From NCBI RefSeq assembly GCF_000711985.1, contig NZ_JONU01000008.1, positions 1 to 64,000 of the forward strand: a stretch of DNA of 64,000 nucleotides. Reading direction: 5' to 3'. The DNA is from Rheinheimera texasensis DSM 17496. Lineage in GTDB: Bacteria > Pseudomonadota > Gammaproteobacteria > Enterobacterales > Alteromonadaceae. The translations under genes were made by a program, and so were the position numbers. Positions 16,956 to 26,987 of this stretch are shown piece after piece; the first letter of the stretch is position 1, and every line of letters begins with the position of its first letter. Below the pieces are notes generated by a model. The model did not search any database. It was not told where the DNA came from and saw only the letters and a program-made list of their open reading frames with translations.

Positions 16956-18944
16956 GTGTCATTGACCTTTATTTTATCTATTTTTTCTAATCATCCTCAT
17001 GTAGCTGTGATTGCAGGTCTTTTGCTTTTGTTCCTTTTGATTTTTATCGGGCTATTTATGCTGCCTTTTTTCCGAGTCAGAAGCGAATTAAAAAACGCAC
17101 TTAAGGAGCTAAATCAGCAGAGCTCAAAAGGTTCACTCGCTGATTTATCAAAAATATTTGGCAGCAAATCCGATTTTCGGCATCTAGTTAGTGAGTTCGT
17201 TGAGACGCTTCACCCACAAAAAGAACTGAATGAAGCGACAGGTATGCTTGAAGTTGTGCGGAACCGTTCAACTGTGCCAGCTGGCGTGTTCTTTAAACCA
17301 GAAGTGATAGTTGATCTGTCTCTTCGTACTGATTTTTTCAAACATTTACCGGGTATCCTCACTGGTATCGGCATCATTGGGACTTTTATAGGTTTATTGC
17401 AAGGTTTAACTCGATTCAATATCAGTGACGATTCTGCAGTTGTTAGAACTAGTCTGAATAGCTTACTAGCTGGCGTTACAGAGGCTTTCTTGGTTTCTGC
17501 AGCCGCAATCTGCCTAGCTATGTTAATCACTATTTTTGAAAAGTGGTTCGTCACTATTCTAAATTCTAATCTTGAACAGCTAGTTCAGAAGATCGATAGC
17601 ATATTTGAAGGTGGAGCTGGTGAAGAATATCTAGAGCGGCTTGTTAATGCGTCTGAAAACTCATCAGCACAAATGAGTATGTTGAAAGATGCATTTGTCA
17701 CCGAGCTGACGAGTGTGTTGCACAAAATTTCAGAACAGCAGATTAATGCCTTCAAAGCATCAACTAGTGAACTTGGTGCTGCATTTCGACAATCGTTAGT
17801 TGAAGAGTTAAGTAGCCCTCTAAAACAGTTATCCGACAATATGCAAGGTGTAAGGCAAGACCAAGGTAACGCGGTTCATAGTTTGCTTAGCCAAGTTCTT
17901 AAAGATTTCAGCACTCAATTAGAAAATCTGTTCGGTGGGCAAATTAGTGGGATCAATCAGGCGCAGCAAGAGACTATTTCTGCACTAAACACGGCAGTTT
18001 CAAAGATTGAACTGATGGCTAAGTCTTTTGAGGATGCAGGTAAAAAAGGTTCTCAAGACATCTCAGATACACTGACCAACGCATTGAAGCTTGCTTCTGA
18101 TAAGCAAGAGCAAATGAACCAAAACATGGAAAACTTTATCAATGTGATGAAGCAACGACTTGCTGAAGCAGGTGATGAGTCCAACCAGCAAATGCAAAAA
18201 AACCTATCTAATGTAACTGGCGCTTTCGAAACTCTCGTGCAAAGCATGCAATCACAAGTTACTCAGTCCAATGACCAGATTCTTGGTTCAACACGACAAC
18301 AAGTTGAGGCGCAACAACGTCAACATGAATCTCTTGAAAGTCATCTGAAAGAGCTAACTCAATCTTCCAATGCCGCAATAGGCAAAATGACAGAGTTAGT
18401 CACACAAGTAGAACGATTTACGTCTTCCGCCTTAGATAAGATGAATTTGGGAGCGAATGAGTTATATCGTGCATCGACCGAGTTTGCTGCAGCTGGTGGA
18501 AATGTTGAAGCAACACTAACGAAATCTGCGCAATTAAGTACAACATTAACAAGTGCAGCGACAAGTTTGACGCAAGTTGGCCAGCAGTTGAACTCAGGTA
18601 TGCAAGATTATCAGACGCAGCGTAATTCGTTAAAAGATATGATGGCTTCAATGCAGTCCGTGGTTGATACGGCAAAACGTGAAGTTGCCATGACGGATGC
18701 ACTTGTGAAAAAACTGCAGGACTCAGCACAGCAACTTTCTCAAGCTAACACGGAAATAGATAGTTACCTTGAAAATGTCACTAAAGTGCTTGCTTCGTCG
18801 CAGCAAACGTTTAGTGAAGGCATGATCAAAATTGTCGGTGAGGCCAACCTTAAGTTCCACGAGCAACTGAATTCATCGGTAGGTTTGTTACGAACCGGTA
18901 TTGAAGATTTGCAAGATGTAGTCGATTCGATTCCAACTCGATAA
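16956..18944 (+). CDS. zorA: Zorya anti-phage system protein ZorA (MotA/ExbB-like motor)
   Basis: A 662-residue membrane protein, the stator subunit of the Zorya proton-driven motor that senses phage attack at the envelope. Transmembrane segments lie at about residues 18-40, 130-155 and 175-200, with the MotA/TolQ/ExbB-type core (GILTGIGIIGTFIGLLQGL and AFLVSAAAICLAMLITIF). From about residue 230 onward there is a long, Gln/Ser-rich coiled-coil tail predicted to extend into the cytoplasm, characteristic of ZorA. The start is GTG at 16956 after GGAGAGAG. It begins the zorABCD operon. Confidence 0.93.
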   Translation: MSLTFILSIFSNHPHVAVIAGLLLLFLLIFIGLFMLPFFRVRSELKNALKELNQQSSKGSLADLSKIFGSKSDFRHLVSEFVETLHPQKELNEATGMLEVVRNRSTVPAGVFFKPEVIVDLSLRTDFFKHLPGILTGIGIIGTFIGLLQGLTRFNISDDSAVVRTSLNSLLAGVTEAFLVSAAAICLAMLITIFEKWFVTILNSNLEQLVQKIDSIFEGGAGEEYLERLVNASENSSAQMSMLKDAFVTELTSVLHKISEQQINAFKASTSELGAAFRQSLVEELSSPLKQLSDNMQGVRQDQGNAVHSLLSQVLKDFSTQLENLFGGQISGINQAQQETISALNTAVSKIELMAKSFEDAGKKGSQDISDTLTNALKLASDKQEQMNQNMENFINVMKQRLAEAGDESNQQMQKNLSNVTGAFETLVQSMQSQVTQSNDQILGSTRQQVEAQQRQHESLESHLKELTQSSNAAIGKMTELVTQVERFTSSALDKMNLGANELYRASTEFAAAGGNVEATLTKSAQLSTTLTSAATSLTQVGQQLNSGMQDYQTQRNSLKDMMASMQSVVDTAKREVAMTDALVKKLQDSAQQLSQANTEIDSYLENVTKVLASSQQTFSEGMIKIVGEANLKFHEQLNSSVGLLRTGIEDLQDVVDSIPTR

Positions 18945-18954
18945 GGGCACCTGA

Positions 18955-19671
18955 ATGCTATTTAGAAATGTGTCTTTATCAAAGCGAAACGCTGACGATG
19001 CAGAAAAACCATTTTGGATTTCATTTGCCGATTTGATGACTGCACTGATGGTTATGTTTTTATTGGTTATGAGTGTTGCGTTGCTTGCCGTTACAAAAAC
19101 TGTCTCCGAAGCTGAACAGAAAAAGCAACAACGTGATGATGAGATCCAACAACTTTTGGCTCAAGTCGAGAACGCTACTCGTATGCATGGCATTACCGTT
19201 GATAAATCGAGAAATGTTATCGACTTTGGCGACCAAGCGAATTTTGAATTCGGTAAGTCAGATATCAATCAGCAAAAAGCCGAAAAACTGCATGAATTTG
19301 TGCCTGATCTGCTGAAAATAGCGCAAGACCAGCTAGGCGAGAAATGGCTTAAAAGAGTAGTTGTAGAAGGTTATACCGATAAAGCTGGTACATATCTTTA
19401 CAACCTCAATTTAAGCTTACAACGCAGTCAACGAGTTTTGTGCGTGCTGTTAAATCCATCAGCGGATTTGAAAAGTAGTTTGTCTGTTGGTCAAAAACAG
19501 CAAATTAAACAGTTGTTTTTAGTTGGTGGATATTCATCAAATTCAAGCAAAGAGTCTGCTGATGCCAGTCGACGGATTGAGTTTCGATTGGAGTTTTTTG
19601 GTTTAGACGAAGAGCATCGTCGACCTGATATCAATCAGTCGGAAGCTGATTTTGGTCGGTGCAGTATTTGA
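18955..19671 (+). CDS. zorB: Zorya anti-phage system protein ZorB (MotB/OmpA-like)
   Basis: A 238-residue partner of ZorA. A short cytoplasmic N-terminus leads to one transmembrane helix (about 23-46, FADLMTALMVMFLLVMSVAL) whose Asp26 is the expected proton-carrying residue. A linker and a periplasmic OmpA/MotB-type peptidoglycan-binding domain follow (about 80-215, with VVVEGYTDKAGTYLYNLNLS and the later RRIEF). ATG follows zorA by 10 nt. The conserved Asp and the OmpA-type motif indicate an active motor subunit. Confidence 0.93.
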   Translation: MLFRNVSLSKRNADDAEKPFWISFADLMTALMVMFLLVMSVALLAVTKTVSEAEQKKQQRDDEIQQLLAQVENATRMHGITVDKSRNVIDFGDQANFEFGKSDINQQKAEKLHEFVPDLLKIAQDQLGEKWLKRVVVEGYTDKAGTYLYNLNLSLQRSQRVLCVLLNPSADLKSSLSVGQKQQIKQLFLVGGYSSNSSKESADASRRIEFRLEFFGLDEEHRRPDINQSEADFGRCSI

Positions 19672-19673
19672 TC

Positions 19674-21365
19674 ATGAAGAACCTGAATGAACTGACGAAC
19701 CAACTTCGTGAGCTTAATGAACAAGCTATGGTTGCGTTATCTATTGCTCCAGAGCTGACTCGTGGTATCGAAGCCATTCAGAGGAAAAGAGAGCAGCTGG
19801 AAAAATGGGCGAGACAGGAGCGCGTAAAAGCGCCAGACGCAGGAAGGATCCATACAGCACTGGTGACATTTTTTAGGGTTAAGAACATTCAAGATATAAG
19901 GCATGCAAGGTATTTGTGTTTTGGTTGCACTGAATCAGTATTGCCTAATTCGACCTCTTTGTTAGATCACTCCATCTTGTTTGACGAATTACTTAAATTT
20001 GTCAAAAGCGCACAAAAAGAAATGCGAGCATTTCGATTAATGTATCGAGGACTGCTCAACGCTTATTTTAGCGTCCATCCTGAAATCAAAGAGCTTAGTA
20101 AAGCAGCATTAGCAAGTTGGGTGAAACTTAGAGATTTTTTATTTGATAATTTGCTGCACATCCGTGATGTGAATAAACCAAGAGACTGGATCGAGTATTT
20201 GCACTTTAACCATGAAGTGTTGACGGAAAAGCCATGCGATAAGTTCGGAAAGTCGCTCCTTGAAGGTAACGCCACTCTCGTTAATGAGGCTAAACAGCAG
20301 CTCAATATAACGGACGCTTCATGGTTTATGAAGTTGTTGGTCAATGCTCAAGTAGATGCTGCATGTGTTGCTGAAGATGGTCTGTTCAAAGAATTGATTC
20401 CTAAGCTGCTTGAGTTACTTAAAACCCACTCACTACTTCTTGATCGAAATCTTGCGAAGATTTTAGACCGTTACTTTAAGTGCGCTGCAGCACCACAACA
20501 CTTAGCACTACGTGATTTTGCAGTAGACCATTGGAAAAACCCTTGGCTCAGCACAAATCAGCACAAATGGGCTCGAGTTGAAGATAATACCAAGATGCAG
20601 ATCACGCGTTGGTTAAAAGAAAAGTTTATCAAACAGTTTTTCACCTTCTTAGCTGACGATGGTAACAACGATCAACGGAGGGTTGCTTTCTGGATGCAAT
20701 ATACAGATCAAATTGAGCAGATGTATTTTGCGTTTGGTCGAACAGCTCTTGAAAACCGAAGTACCGATTTCAAGCAAATGCGCCAAGAAATGCAAGGTTT
20801 AACGTTCAAGCTTGAAGCTGGCGGTGTACCGTCTAACAACGCATTCATTATGAAAATTCGCGATGTCGTTATTGTTGAATTTGGCACTACAGGCAATGCG
20901 ACTTATTTCTTTAATGCGAGTAAACCATTACCGTTCAATCTAAGCAATGCACATCAACCAGGACCACTTTGGGGGCTTTATGGAGATGGACGCATGCTTA
21001 AAAATTGGTCATCACCAGCATTTATTGACAAATTAAGCCATGGCGGATCTTGGGAATACAATTTTAGTTATTTCCTTAAGAACTCCCTACAGATATCCAC
21101 TGATGAGCAACTCGCAAAAATAGCCAGAGCACAAGCTGAACAAGCTGAACGTAATGCGATTACTAATCAAAGACGTCAAGCTGAAATAAATTCGCTGAAA
21201 GAGTTAGCAGACCAGCATTCCTTTACCATCAAAGATAATAGAGAAAAGGGTGGCGCACTTTGGATTGAAAAATATGGCGGTTTCTCTGAAGAGCTAAGTA
21301 AATTGCTTAAATCCAAAGGTTTTATCTGGTCTGAGCGAAACAGCTCGTTTTATAAATCTTCGTAA
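19674..21365 (+). CDS. zorC: Zorya type I protein ZorC
   Basis: A 563-residue cytoplasmic protein matching ZorC in position, size and overall character (EH-signature type domain, helical, with a W-rich central region). ZorC is required for type I Zorya and is thought to bind DNA and work with ZorD after the ZorAB motor signals infection. The last ~55 residues (from GALWIEKYGG) look like a separate small domain. ATG at 19674 lies 2 nt after the zorB stop; an in-frame GTG at 19659 overlapping zorB is possible. No membrane segments. Confidence 0.85.
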   Translation: MKNLNELTNQLRELNEQAMVALSIAPELTRGIEAIQRKREQLEKWARQERVKAPDAGRIHTALVTFFRVKNIQDIRHARYLCFGCTESVLPNSTSLLDHSILFDELLKFVKSAQKEMRAFRLMYRGLLNAYFSVHPEIKELSKAALASWVKLRDFLFDNLLHIRDVNKPRDWIEYLHFNHEVLTEKPCDKFGKSLLEGNATLVNEAKQQLNITDASWFMKLLVNAQVDAACVAEDGLFKELIPKLLELLKTHSLLLDRNLAKILDRYFKCAAAPQHLALRDFAVDHWKNPWLSTNQHKWARVEDNTKMQITRWLKEKFIKQFFTFLADDGNNDQRRVAFWMQYTDQIEQMYFAFGRTALENRSTDFKQMRQEMQGLTFKLEAGGVPSNNAFIMKIRDVVIVEFGTTGNATYFFNASKPLPFNLSNAHQPGPLWGLYGDGRMLKNWSSPAFIDKLSHGGSWEYNFSYFLKNSLQISTDEQLAKIARAQAEQAERNAITNQRRQAEINSLKELADQHSFTIKDNREKGGALWIEKYGGFSEELSKLLKSKGFIWSERNSSFYKSS

Positions 21366-21374
21366 GGTCTTAAG

Positions 21375-24300
21375 ATGTTAGGTTGGCTTAAAAAAAGAAA
21401 AGCATCTGCTCGTAATACCAACTGGTCTGCATGGTCATGTAAATTCGATCAAAATAAGATCACATGGTCTAAAGGTGAAGATGGCCATAAATGTGGTGAG
21501 TACGCAGAGTTAATTCTGGAGCAGCTAGAGAGTGAAGGTTACGCTACTCGTTCTAACGAAGAATTTATAATCGAATGGCATTCGATTTTTGATGTTATAT
21601 CTCACCCAGATTATCAGCAAGTTTTATCCCAAATTGCCATTCCAGAAATAAAACAACTAAAGGCTGAACTTTGCAGTCAAGGTTCTTTGCTGGATCCAAC
21701 ATTTAAGATTTTAATAAACGGTTGGCTAGACGAACATAATTCGACAATTGCAGTTAAACCAAAATTTGGCCCAGCATGGGAATCTGCAGAACAATTAGTT
21801 TTATTAAGTGAAGAAAACTACAAGTTAACCCAAGCAATAACTGAGTTTTATCAAAACAAAGCAGAAGCCGATCAACATTATAACCATCGGCATTGGGGAA
21901 AAATCCGCAGATTAGCTGTTGCTGCAGGTGCAAAATTAGATCAGTTTTTGCTGCGTTCAGTAGTGCTTACTCCTGACAAAATTAACTTAGAGCTACGACG
22001 TTCCGAGCTCAGCAAAAGGTGTCTCATAGAAGTCATTCCTGAATTTTCTGATTGTCCAGTTGATTGGATTCAAGCTTTTGATGATCGTGCAGAAGTTTCT
22101 GATGTTTACAACATTTCGACTGACTCAGGTATCGTGCAAGTTCTTCCTTCGCCAGAAGTAAAAACGATTCTGCGCGAAATCAAAAAAATGCCGAATCGCA
22201 GAGTGGCTGGTGCTGAGGCTGAAGCATTTATTACCAATCCTGTTGCATATCTAGGTGAATCAGCCGCTGCTTGTCTAGACCTAGAACAATTTGAAAAATC
22301 GCGTGTTGCTGCTGATTTAGAATTTGACCGATTTTTTGCAGCAATATCAGTAGAAGGTGATGAAGTTATCGCGGTTGGTTTGAAAGTGATGCAGTCAATG
22401 CATGCTGGTGGTGGTGAGATCTATTATCTTTTTAAAGATCCGCAGCAACTCGATAGCTTTTTAGAACAGTTAACCAAGACAAGAAATGAAGGAAGACAGC
22501 TTTTTCTCTATGACGAGTTCGAATTTGAGCTCTTTGGGGACAGTTTTCATGAACAATCACTGCTCTTTGATGCGAGTCAGCGTTGGAAATTATCACAAAC
22601 TAAAATATCGGCTTCTGATATCTATAACCTCGATAATTACTCCGATCGTATTGCAGAAATTGGTGAAGAGAAACGTTATAGCTCACCTTATATAGAAAAG
22701 CCGAGTGTACTTGATACCAATACAGACGATTTAAATACACCAAAAATTGGTGTAACTGATTCAGATACTGGTGAGTTTATTAATGTACCTGCGACTCCAG
22801 AATCATTAAAAGAACTCACATCGGCAGTTTTGCAGGCAGAAAATCTTGGCCAATCAACAGTCAAGATTTTGGATACTCAGAAAACCTTACCTTTGCCTGA
22901 TGCAAGGTCATTAGCCAATACCTTATCTGCTTATTTGAACGGTCAGGATGTTAATACCAGTGACGGCTCTAATAATGGTAGCGGAAAGAAAACTACAAAT
23001 GAAAAGAGCAACCGTAAAGGATTAGTGCTCAAAGCAAACATTGAGTCGCTAAGTTATCTTGAACAGCGTAAACAATTACACTTACCAACAGCTGCTGAGG
23101 CGTTAATACCTAAAGCATTAAAGGCTAGCGTAGAACTCAAATCACACCAGTATTACGGTATTGCTTGGCTACAAAATCTGTATATGAATGCGCCACATAT
23201 GTGTCGAGGCGCTTTACTTGCCGATGACATGGGTCTTGGTAAGACTTTGCAATTACTCACATTTTTACATTGGGTTTTTGAATCTAATAGTTCAGAAAAG
23301 CCTGCGTTAATTGTTGCTCCAGTATCTTTATTAGAAAACTGGCAGCAAGAAATTTTTCGTTTTTTCGATGTAAATGCTCTGAAAATCTGTGTTGCTTACG
23401 GTAAAGCGCTGCAGGAAATGCGTATAACCCCAAATGGATTGAATGATGAATTACGTGGTCATAAATTTCTTCGTAAGAATTGGGTTGGTGATAGTCATCT
23501 AGTTCTGACAACCTATGAAACACTTCGTGACTATGAATTCTCATTCGCAGCACAACAGTGGTCAGTAATGATCTGTGATGAAGCGCAGAAAATCAAAAAT
23601 CCAAATGCGATGCTGACCAGATCTGCACAAAAGCAGAATGTCACTTTCAAAATTGCATGCACTGGTACTCCTGTTGAAAACAGCCTGACAGATTTGTGGT
23701 GTTTATTCGATTTCATTCAGCCGGGTTTACTTGGTGCGCTAAATGAGTTTGGAAGGAAATATCAAAAGCCAATCGAAACCAAAACAGATGATGACCGTGT
23801 GAAGTTGGACGAGCTGAGGCAGTTGGTTGAGCCGCAAATTTTGAGACGAACAAAGGCAGATGTTGCGAAAGATCTAAAAGAAAAGATCTTTGTACCTGAC
23901 TGTAAAAAGCTGCAAATGTCTGATTATCAGCTCGGTCTTTATCGCACATCTCTCAGCTTGTTTAATAACCAGCGTGAGGAATCACCTTTTAAAAATCATC
24001 TGACTTTATTGCAGCATCTTCGAGCTATTTGTAGTGATCCTGCTGAATATAGATGTACAACCTCTATAGATTTACCAGTTAAAGAAATTATCTCGCGTTC
24101 ACCAAAAATGGCTTGGTTGATGGAGCAATTGAAAGAGATCCAGCTTAAGAACGAGAAAGTGATTGTCTTTTGCGAGTTTCGTTCTCTTCAGCTGATTATT
24201 AAGAAATGTATAGAGCATTTTATTGATTTTAAAGCAGACATCATCAATGGTGACACTGAAACTTCTGTTGATAACGCGAATAGCCGTCAGAAACGTATCG

Positions 24301-25082
24301 CTCGATATTCTGCTATTGATGGTTTTGCAGTGATTATTTTATCTCCTGTTGCTGTTGGCTATGGTGTTAACATCCAAGCGGCTAACCATGTGATCCACTT
24401 CACTCGAACATGGAATCCAGCAAAAGAAGACCAAGCTACTGACCGTGCTTATCGTATTGGCCAGACAAAAGATGTATTTGTTTATACGCCAATTGTTGTT
24501 GGTAACGGTTTTATAAGTTTCGAGCAAAAGCTTGATGAGTTACTTGAGTATAAACGTCAATTGGCCGGTGACATTCTTAATGGCGCATCTGATGTAAATT
24601 GGAAATCTATAGAAATTGGCGAAATCTCACCACCTGATATCACAATCAATGAGAGGCTATTCAGCAAAGACCACTTAGAAGGTATTGAACCAGAGTTGCT
24701 TGAGGCGTTAGCTGCATTTTATTTTAGCAGACTTGGTTTTAATCAGGTCTTCATTACTCCTCAGAGTGATGACAAAGGCGTTGATGTGGTTGCAATCAAA
24801 GGACATGAAGGCATCCTTGTGCAGTGCAAGAGTTCGAAGTCTTCAAATAAAGATCTTGGATGGGAAGCAATCAAGGATGTTGTCGGAGGCACTGCACATT
24901 ATCAAAAGAAATTTCCTGAGATGAATTTTCGCAGAGCATGTTTCACCAACCGCATTTTTAATCGGAATGCGATAGAGCAAGCAGAGCTGAATTCTGTGGA
25001 GCTAATCGACCAGCGTGTACTAGAGCTGTTTGTTTCAGAAAATAAAGTTACTTTTACTGAAATTGAACGACATTTGCTGTGA
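21375..25082 (+). CDS. zorD: Zorya type I protein ZorD: SNF2 helicase with Mrr-like nuclease domain
   Basis: A 1235-residue effector. The N-terminal ~540 residues are Zorya-specific. A SNF2-type motor follows: ADDMGLGKT near residue 615, CDEAQKIKNP near 734, CTGTPVENSL near 759, and DQATDRAYRIGQTKD near 1020. The C-terminus (about 1110-1235) is an Mrr-like PD-(D/E)xK domain with GVDVVAIKG and the catalytic-type QCK about 15 residues later. The combination fits the current view that ZorD degrades invading DNA. It starts 9 nt after zorC. All visible motor and nuclease residues are intact. Confidence 0.92.
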   Translation: MLGWLKKRKASARNTNWSAWSCKFDQNKITWSKGEDGHKCGEYAELILEQLESEGYATRSNEEFIIEWHSIFDVISHPDYQQVLSQIAIPEIKQLKAELCSQGSLLDPTFKILINGWLDEHNSTIAVKPKFGPAWESAEQLVLLSEENYKLTQAITEFYQNKAEADQHYNHRHWGKIRRLAVAAGAKLDQFLLRSVVLTPDKINLELRRSELSKRCLIEVIPEFSDCPVDWIQAFDDRAEVSDVYNISTDSGIVQVLPSPEVKTILREIKKMPNRRVAGAEAEAFITNPVAYLGESAAACLDLEQFEKSRVAADLEFDRFFAAISVEGDEVIAVGLKVMQSMHAGGGEIYYLFKDPQQLDSFLEQLTKTRNEGRQLFLYDEFEFELFGDSFHEQSLLFDASQRWKLSQTKISASDIYNLDNYSDRIAEIGEEKRYSSPYIEKPSVLDTNTDDLNTPKIGVTDSDTGEFINVPATPESLKELTSAVLQAENLGQSTVKILDTQKTLPLPDARSLANTLSAYLNGQDVNTSDGSNNGSGKKTTNEKSNRKGLVLKANIESLSYLEQRKQLHLPTAAEALIPKALKASVELKSHQYYGIAWLQNLYMNAPHMCRGALLADDMGLGKTLQLLTFLHWVFESNSSEKPALIVAPVSLLENWQQEIFRFFDVNALKICVAYGKALQEMRITPNGLNDELRGHKFLRKNWVGDSHLVLTTYETLRDYEFSFAAQQWSVMICDEAQKIKNPNAMLTRSAQKQNVTFKIACTGTPVENSLTDLWCLFDFIQPGLLGALNEFGRKYQKPIETKTDDDRVKLDELRQLVEPQILRRTKADVAKDLKEKIFVPDCKKLQMSDYQLGLYRTSLSLFNNQREESPFKNHLTLLQHLRAICSDPAEYRCTTSIDLPVKEIISRSPKMAWLMEQLKEIQLKNEKVIVFCEFRSLQLIIKKCIEHFIDFKADIINGDTETSVDNANSRQKRIARYSAIDGFAVIILSPVAVGYGVNIQAANHVIHFTRTWNPAKEDQATDRAYRIGQTKDVFVYTPIVVGNGFISFEQKLDELLEYKRQLAGDILNGASDVNWKSIEIGEISPPDITINERLFSKDHLEGIEPELLEALAAFYFSRLGFNQVFITPQSDDKGVDVVAIKGHEGILVQCKSSKSSNKDLGWEAIKDVVGGTAHYQKKFPEMNFRRACFTNRIFNRNAIEQAELNSVELIDQRVLELFVSENKVTFTEIERHLL

Positions 25083-25207
25083 AGAAGTAAGAAGGCTTTT
25101 CAGATTTTAGTCAGAAATACTAAATTTTTTCATTTTAGTTTTCAATGGAGTCTTATAAGAATAGTGTAGTGACTTTATTCTCATGAAAATTTGAATTTTA
25201 TTTTGTG

Positions 25208-25223
25208 CTGTGTAAATGTACAG
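25208..25223. promoter_or_regulatory. LexA (SOS) box candidate upstream of NADAR-DarT1
   Basis: CTGTGTAAATGTACAG fits the gammaproteobacterial LexA consensus CTGT-N8-ACAG exactly and is followed by TA, as in strong boxes. It lies about 150 nt upstream of the NADAR gene. TTGAAT about 20 nt upstream and the internal TAAATG could be promoter elements overlapped by the box. Confidence 0.6.
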
Positions 25224-25374
25224 TATCGTCAATCTACAAGGCCATTTTTATTAGACCAATTTGCGGATACTTACCTTCCAACCCTATCTAAACTAGTCAC
25301 TATTGATGAAAAAGGATTTTGTGTATTTTTCTTAATTTTTAAAAATATTTTTACTTCATAAGTAAGGATTCATT

Positions 25375-26058
25375 TTGGCTTCTAGACCAATTTTCATATC
25401 AAGTAGTTCATGGCCCTATGTAACGGAGGAATTAGTAGATTTCGAATGGCATAGAGGACTTGCTATATCACAGAAACAAAAATCTATTAATTCTTTGCAT
25501 TTGGCTGCAAATGATAAATTTGAAAAATTAAAAATTTTAGAGATATCGACAAAAAGTTTGGATCCGTTAGGGATTAAGTTGAGTGCTTTTAACTTAGAAG
25601 TTAAACTTAAAACAAATAAATTCGTGCCTCTAGAAAATGTTTTTCAATCATCAAAAGTGTTTGATAGAGGTGGGCCATATAAAGACCTGCTGTATATGGC
25701 AGCAAATGAAGTAAAATCTGATAAACGCCTGAAAGAAAGTGGCAACTTAATTGGCTTTTCCAGTAATGGAAAATTATGGCCTCTAGAGCCAAAAACAATA
25801 TTTTATGACTGGCTTTATATTAATACTGTATTCCTCTCATCCGATTTGTCATCTGAAATTCTGAAATATAGAGCATTTACGGATATTGAGTTTAATCCAA
25901 AAAAAAGCTTTAATTGTCAGGCGAGGTCTGCAGCATTATTTGTCTCCCTATGGAGTTCCGGTGAACTAAAAAAATGCATAGAAAGTTCCGAGTATTATTT
26001 AGAGCTTTTGAGTGCGTCTGGTAATAATGTAGGTTACAAACAAAGTGAGCTGTTCTGA
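25375..26058 (+). CDS. DarT1-associated NADAR-family antitoxin
   Basis: A 227-residue NADAR-type protein, an ADP-ribosyl-guanosine hydrolase that reverses the action of its DarT1 partner on DNA. The N-terminus has the family pattern RPIFI...WHRGLAISQKQKSINSLH (residues 4-43), and NADAR-type sequence follows. TTG at 25375 is the start, preceded by TAAGGA with good spacing; no ATG fits as well. The reading frame runs into the toxin gene (overlap or near-overlap), so the two are translationally linked. The family call comes from the N-terminal pattern plus the adjacent DarT-like gene. Confidence 0.75.
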   Translation: MASRPIFISSSSWPYVTEELVDFEWHRGLAISQKQKSINSLHLAANDKFEKLKILEISTKSLDPLGIKLSAFNLEVKLKTNKFVPLENVFQSSKVFDRGGPYKDLLYMAANEVKSDKRLKESGNLIGFSSNGKLWPLEPKTIFYDWLYINTVFLSSDLSSEILKYRAFTDIEFNPKKSFNCQARSAALFVSLWSSGELKKCIESSEYYLELLSASGNNVGYKQSELF

Positions 26059-26065
26059 AAATTTT

Positions 26066-26968
26066 ATGGATAAATATTTTGAGATTGTTTTTAATTATCT
26101 AATTAATAACCTAGATGATCACTCAGCTTACGAATTCGTTTGTAATGAGTTATCTTTCGGCGCGACCAGCTCGCTAAAGGTAAGAAATTTCATTAAATCA
26201 AGTGGTGTTATATTACAAAGTCCTCAAAATCCATCTGATTTTAATGAACTCAACATTTTCCTCACTAATTATCTTCTCGAGATTGGTGCATTTCAAACCA
26301 CAATAGATCTTCGATTACGTATCGTTGACGCGGTGATGGAAAAATTTTCAATCGGGAAGTATTCCAATTTAAAAGAAAAAGCAAGTATAAAGTTTTTTTC
26401 AGAAAAAACAGGGATTTCAAATTTAATACACTTCACAAAAATTGAAAATATTCCTAGTATAGTTGATATAGGAATTAACAGTATAGATTTCAATAATGAA
26501 ATCTATAAATCTCATTTTGTTAATGATCAATCAAGATTCGATTATCGAACTAATACAATATCGGTATCTTTGTCATATCCAAATGATAAAATGCTCTACA
26601 AATACAGGAAAATGCAGCCCAATCAACAATGGGCTGTTTTAACTTTAATGCCTGATATACTCTGGGAGTTAGAGTGTCTTTTCTGCTGGCAAAATGCTGC
26701 TAGTTCATCAATTTCACGCTTAGATAAGTCAGAGTTATATGGATTAAAAGCGTTAAGACGGATGTTTCATACCGATAATAATTTTAGTGTAACACCTTAT
26801 CCAAAAGATTCACAGGCAGAAGTTTTGGTAATTAATCATATACCGCCGAGATACGTAAAAGAAATATTTGTAGAGAAAAAATCAGATTATTTGGATGGTG
26901 TGAATATACCATTTTTTGTTGATTCATTTTATTTTAACAATCGGGATTACATATTAAGTAAAGCTTAA
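26066..26968 (+). CDS. darT1: DarT1-family DNA ADP-ribosyltransferase toxin
   Basis: A roughly 300-residue toxin of the DarT class, which ADP-ribosylates bases in DNA (guanosine for DarT1) and blocks replication, often in response to phage. The catalytic domain begins near residue 118 with NLIHFTKIENIPSIVDIGI. It continues with the NAD-binding TNTISVSLSYPNDKMLYKY segment near 160-178 and the glutamate motif SQAEVLV near 250. About 115 residues precede the catalytic core, an N-terminal extension of unknown role. ATG at 26066 is chosen; an in-frame GTG at 26045 overlaps the antitoxin gene. Neither has a strong ribosome-binding site, suggesting coupled translation. Confidence 0.8.
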   Translation: MDKYFEIVFNYLINNLDDHSAYEFVCNELSFGATSSLKVRNFIKSSGVILQSPQNPSDFNELNIFLTNYLLEIGAFQTTIDLRLRIVDAVMEKFSIGKYSNLKEKASIKFFSEKTGISNLIHFTKIENIPSIVDIGINSIDFNNEIYKSHFVNDQSRFDYRTNTISVSLSYPNDKMLYKYRKMQPNQQWAVLTLMPDILWELECLFCWQNAASSSISRLDKSELYGLKALRRMFHTDNNFSVTPYPKDSQAEVLVINHIPPRYVKEIFVEKKSDYLDGVNIPFFVDSFYFNNRDYILSKA

Positions 26969-26987
26969 TTTAATAAAGGAATGATGT

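Noticed and set aside
23284-23949. Minus-strand open frames inside zorD
   Set aside because: Shadow frames of a well-supported helicase gene; no start signals.
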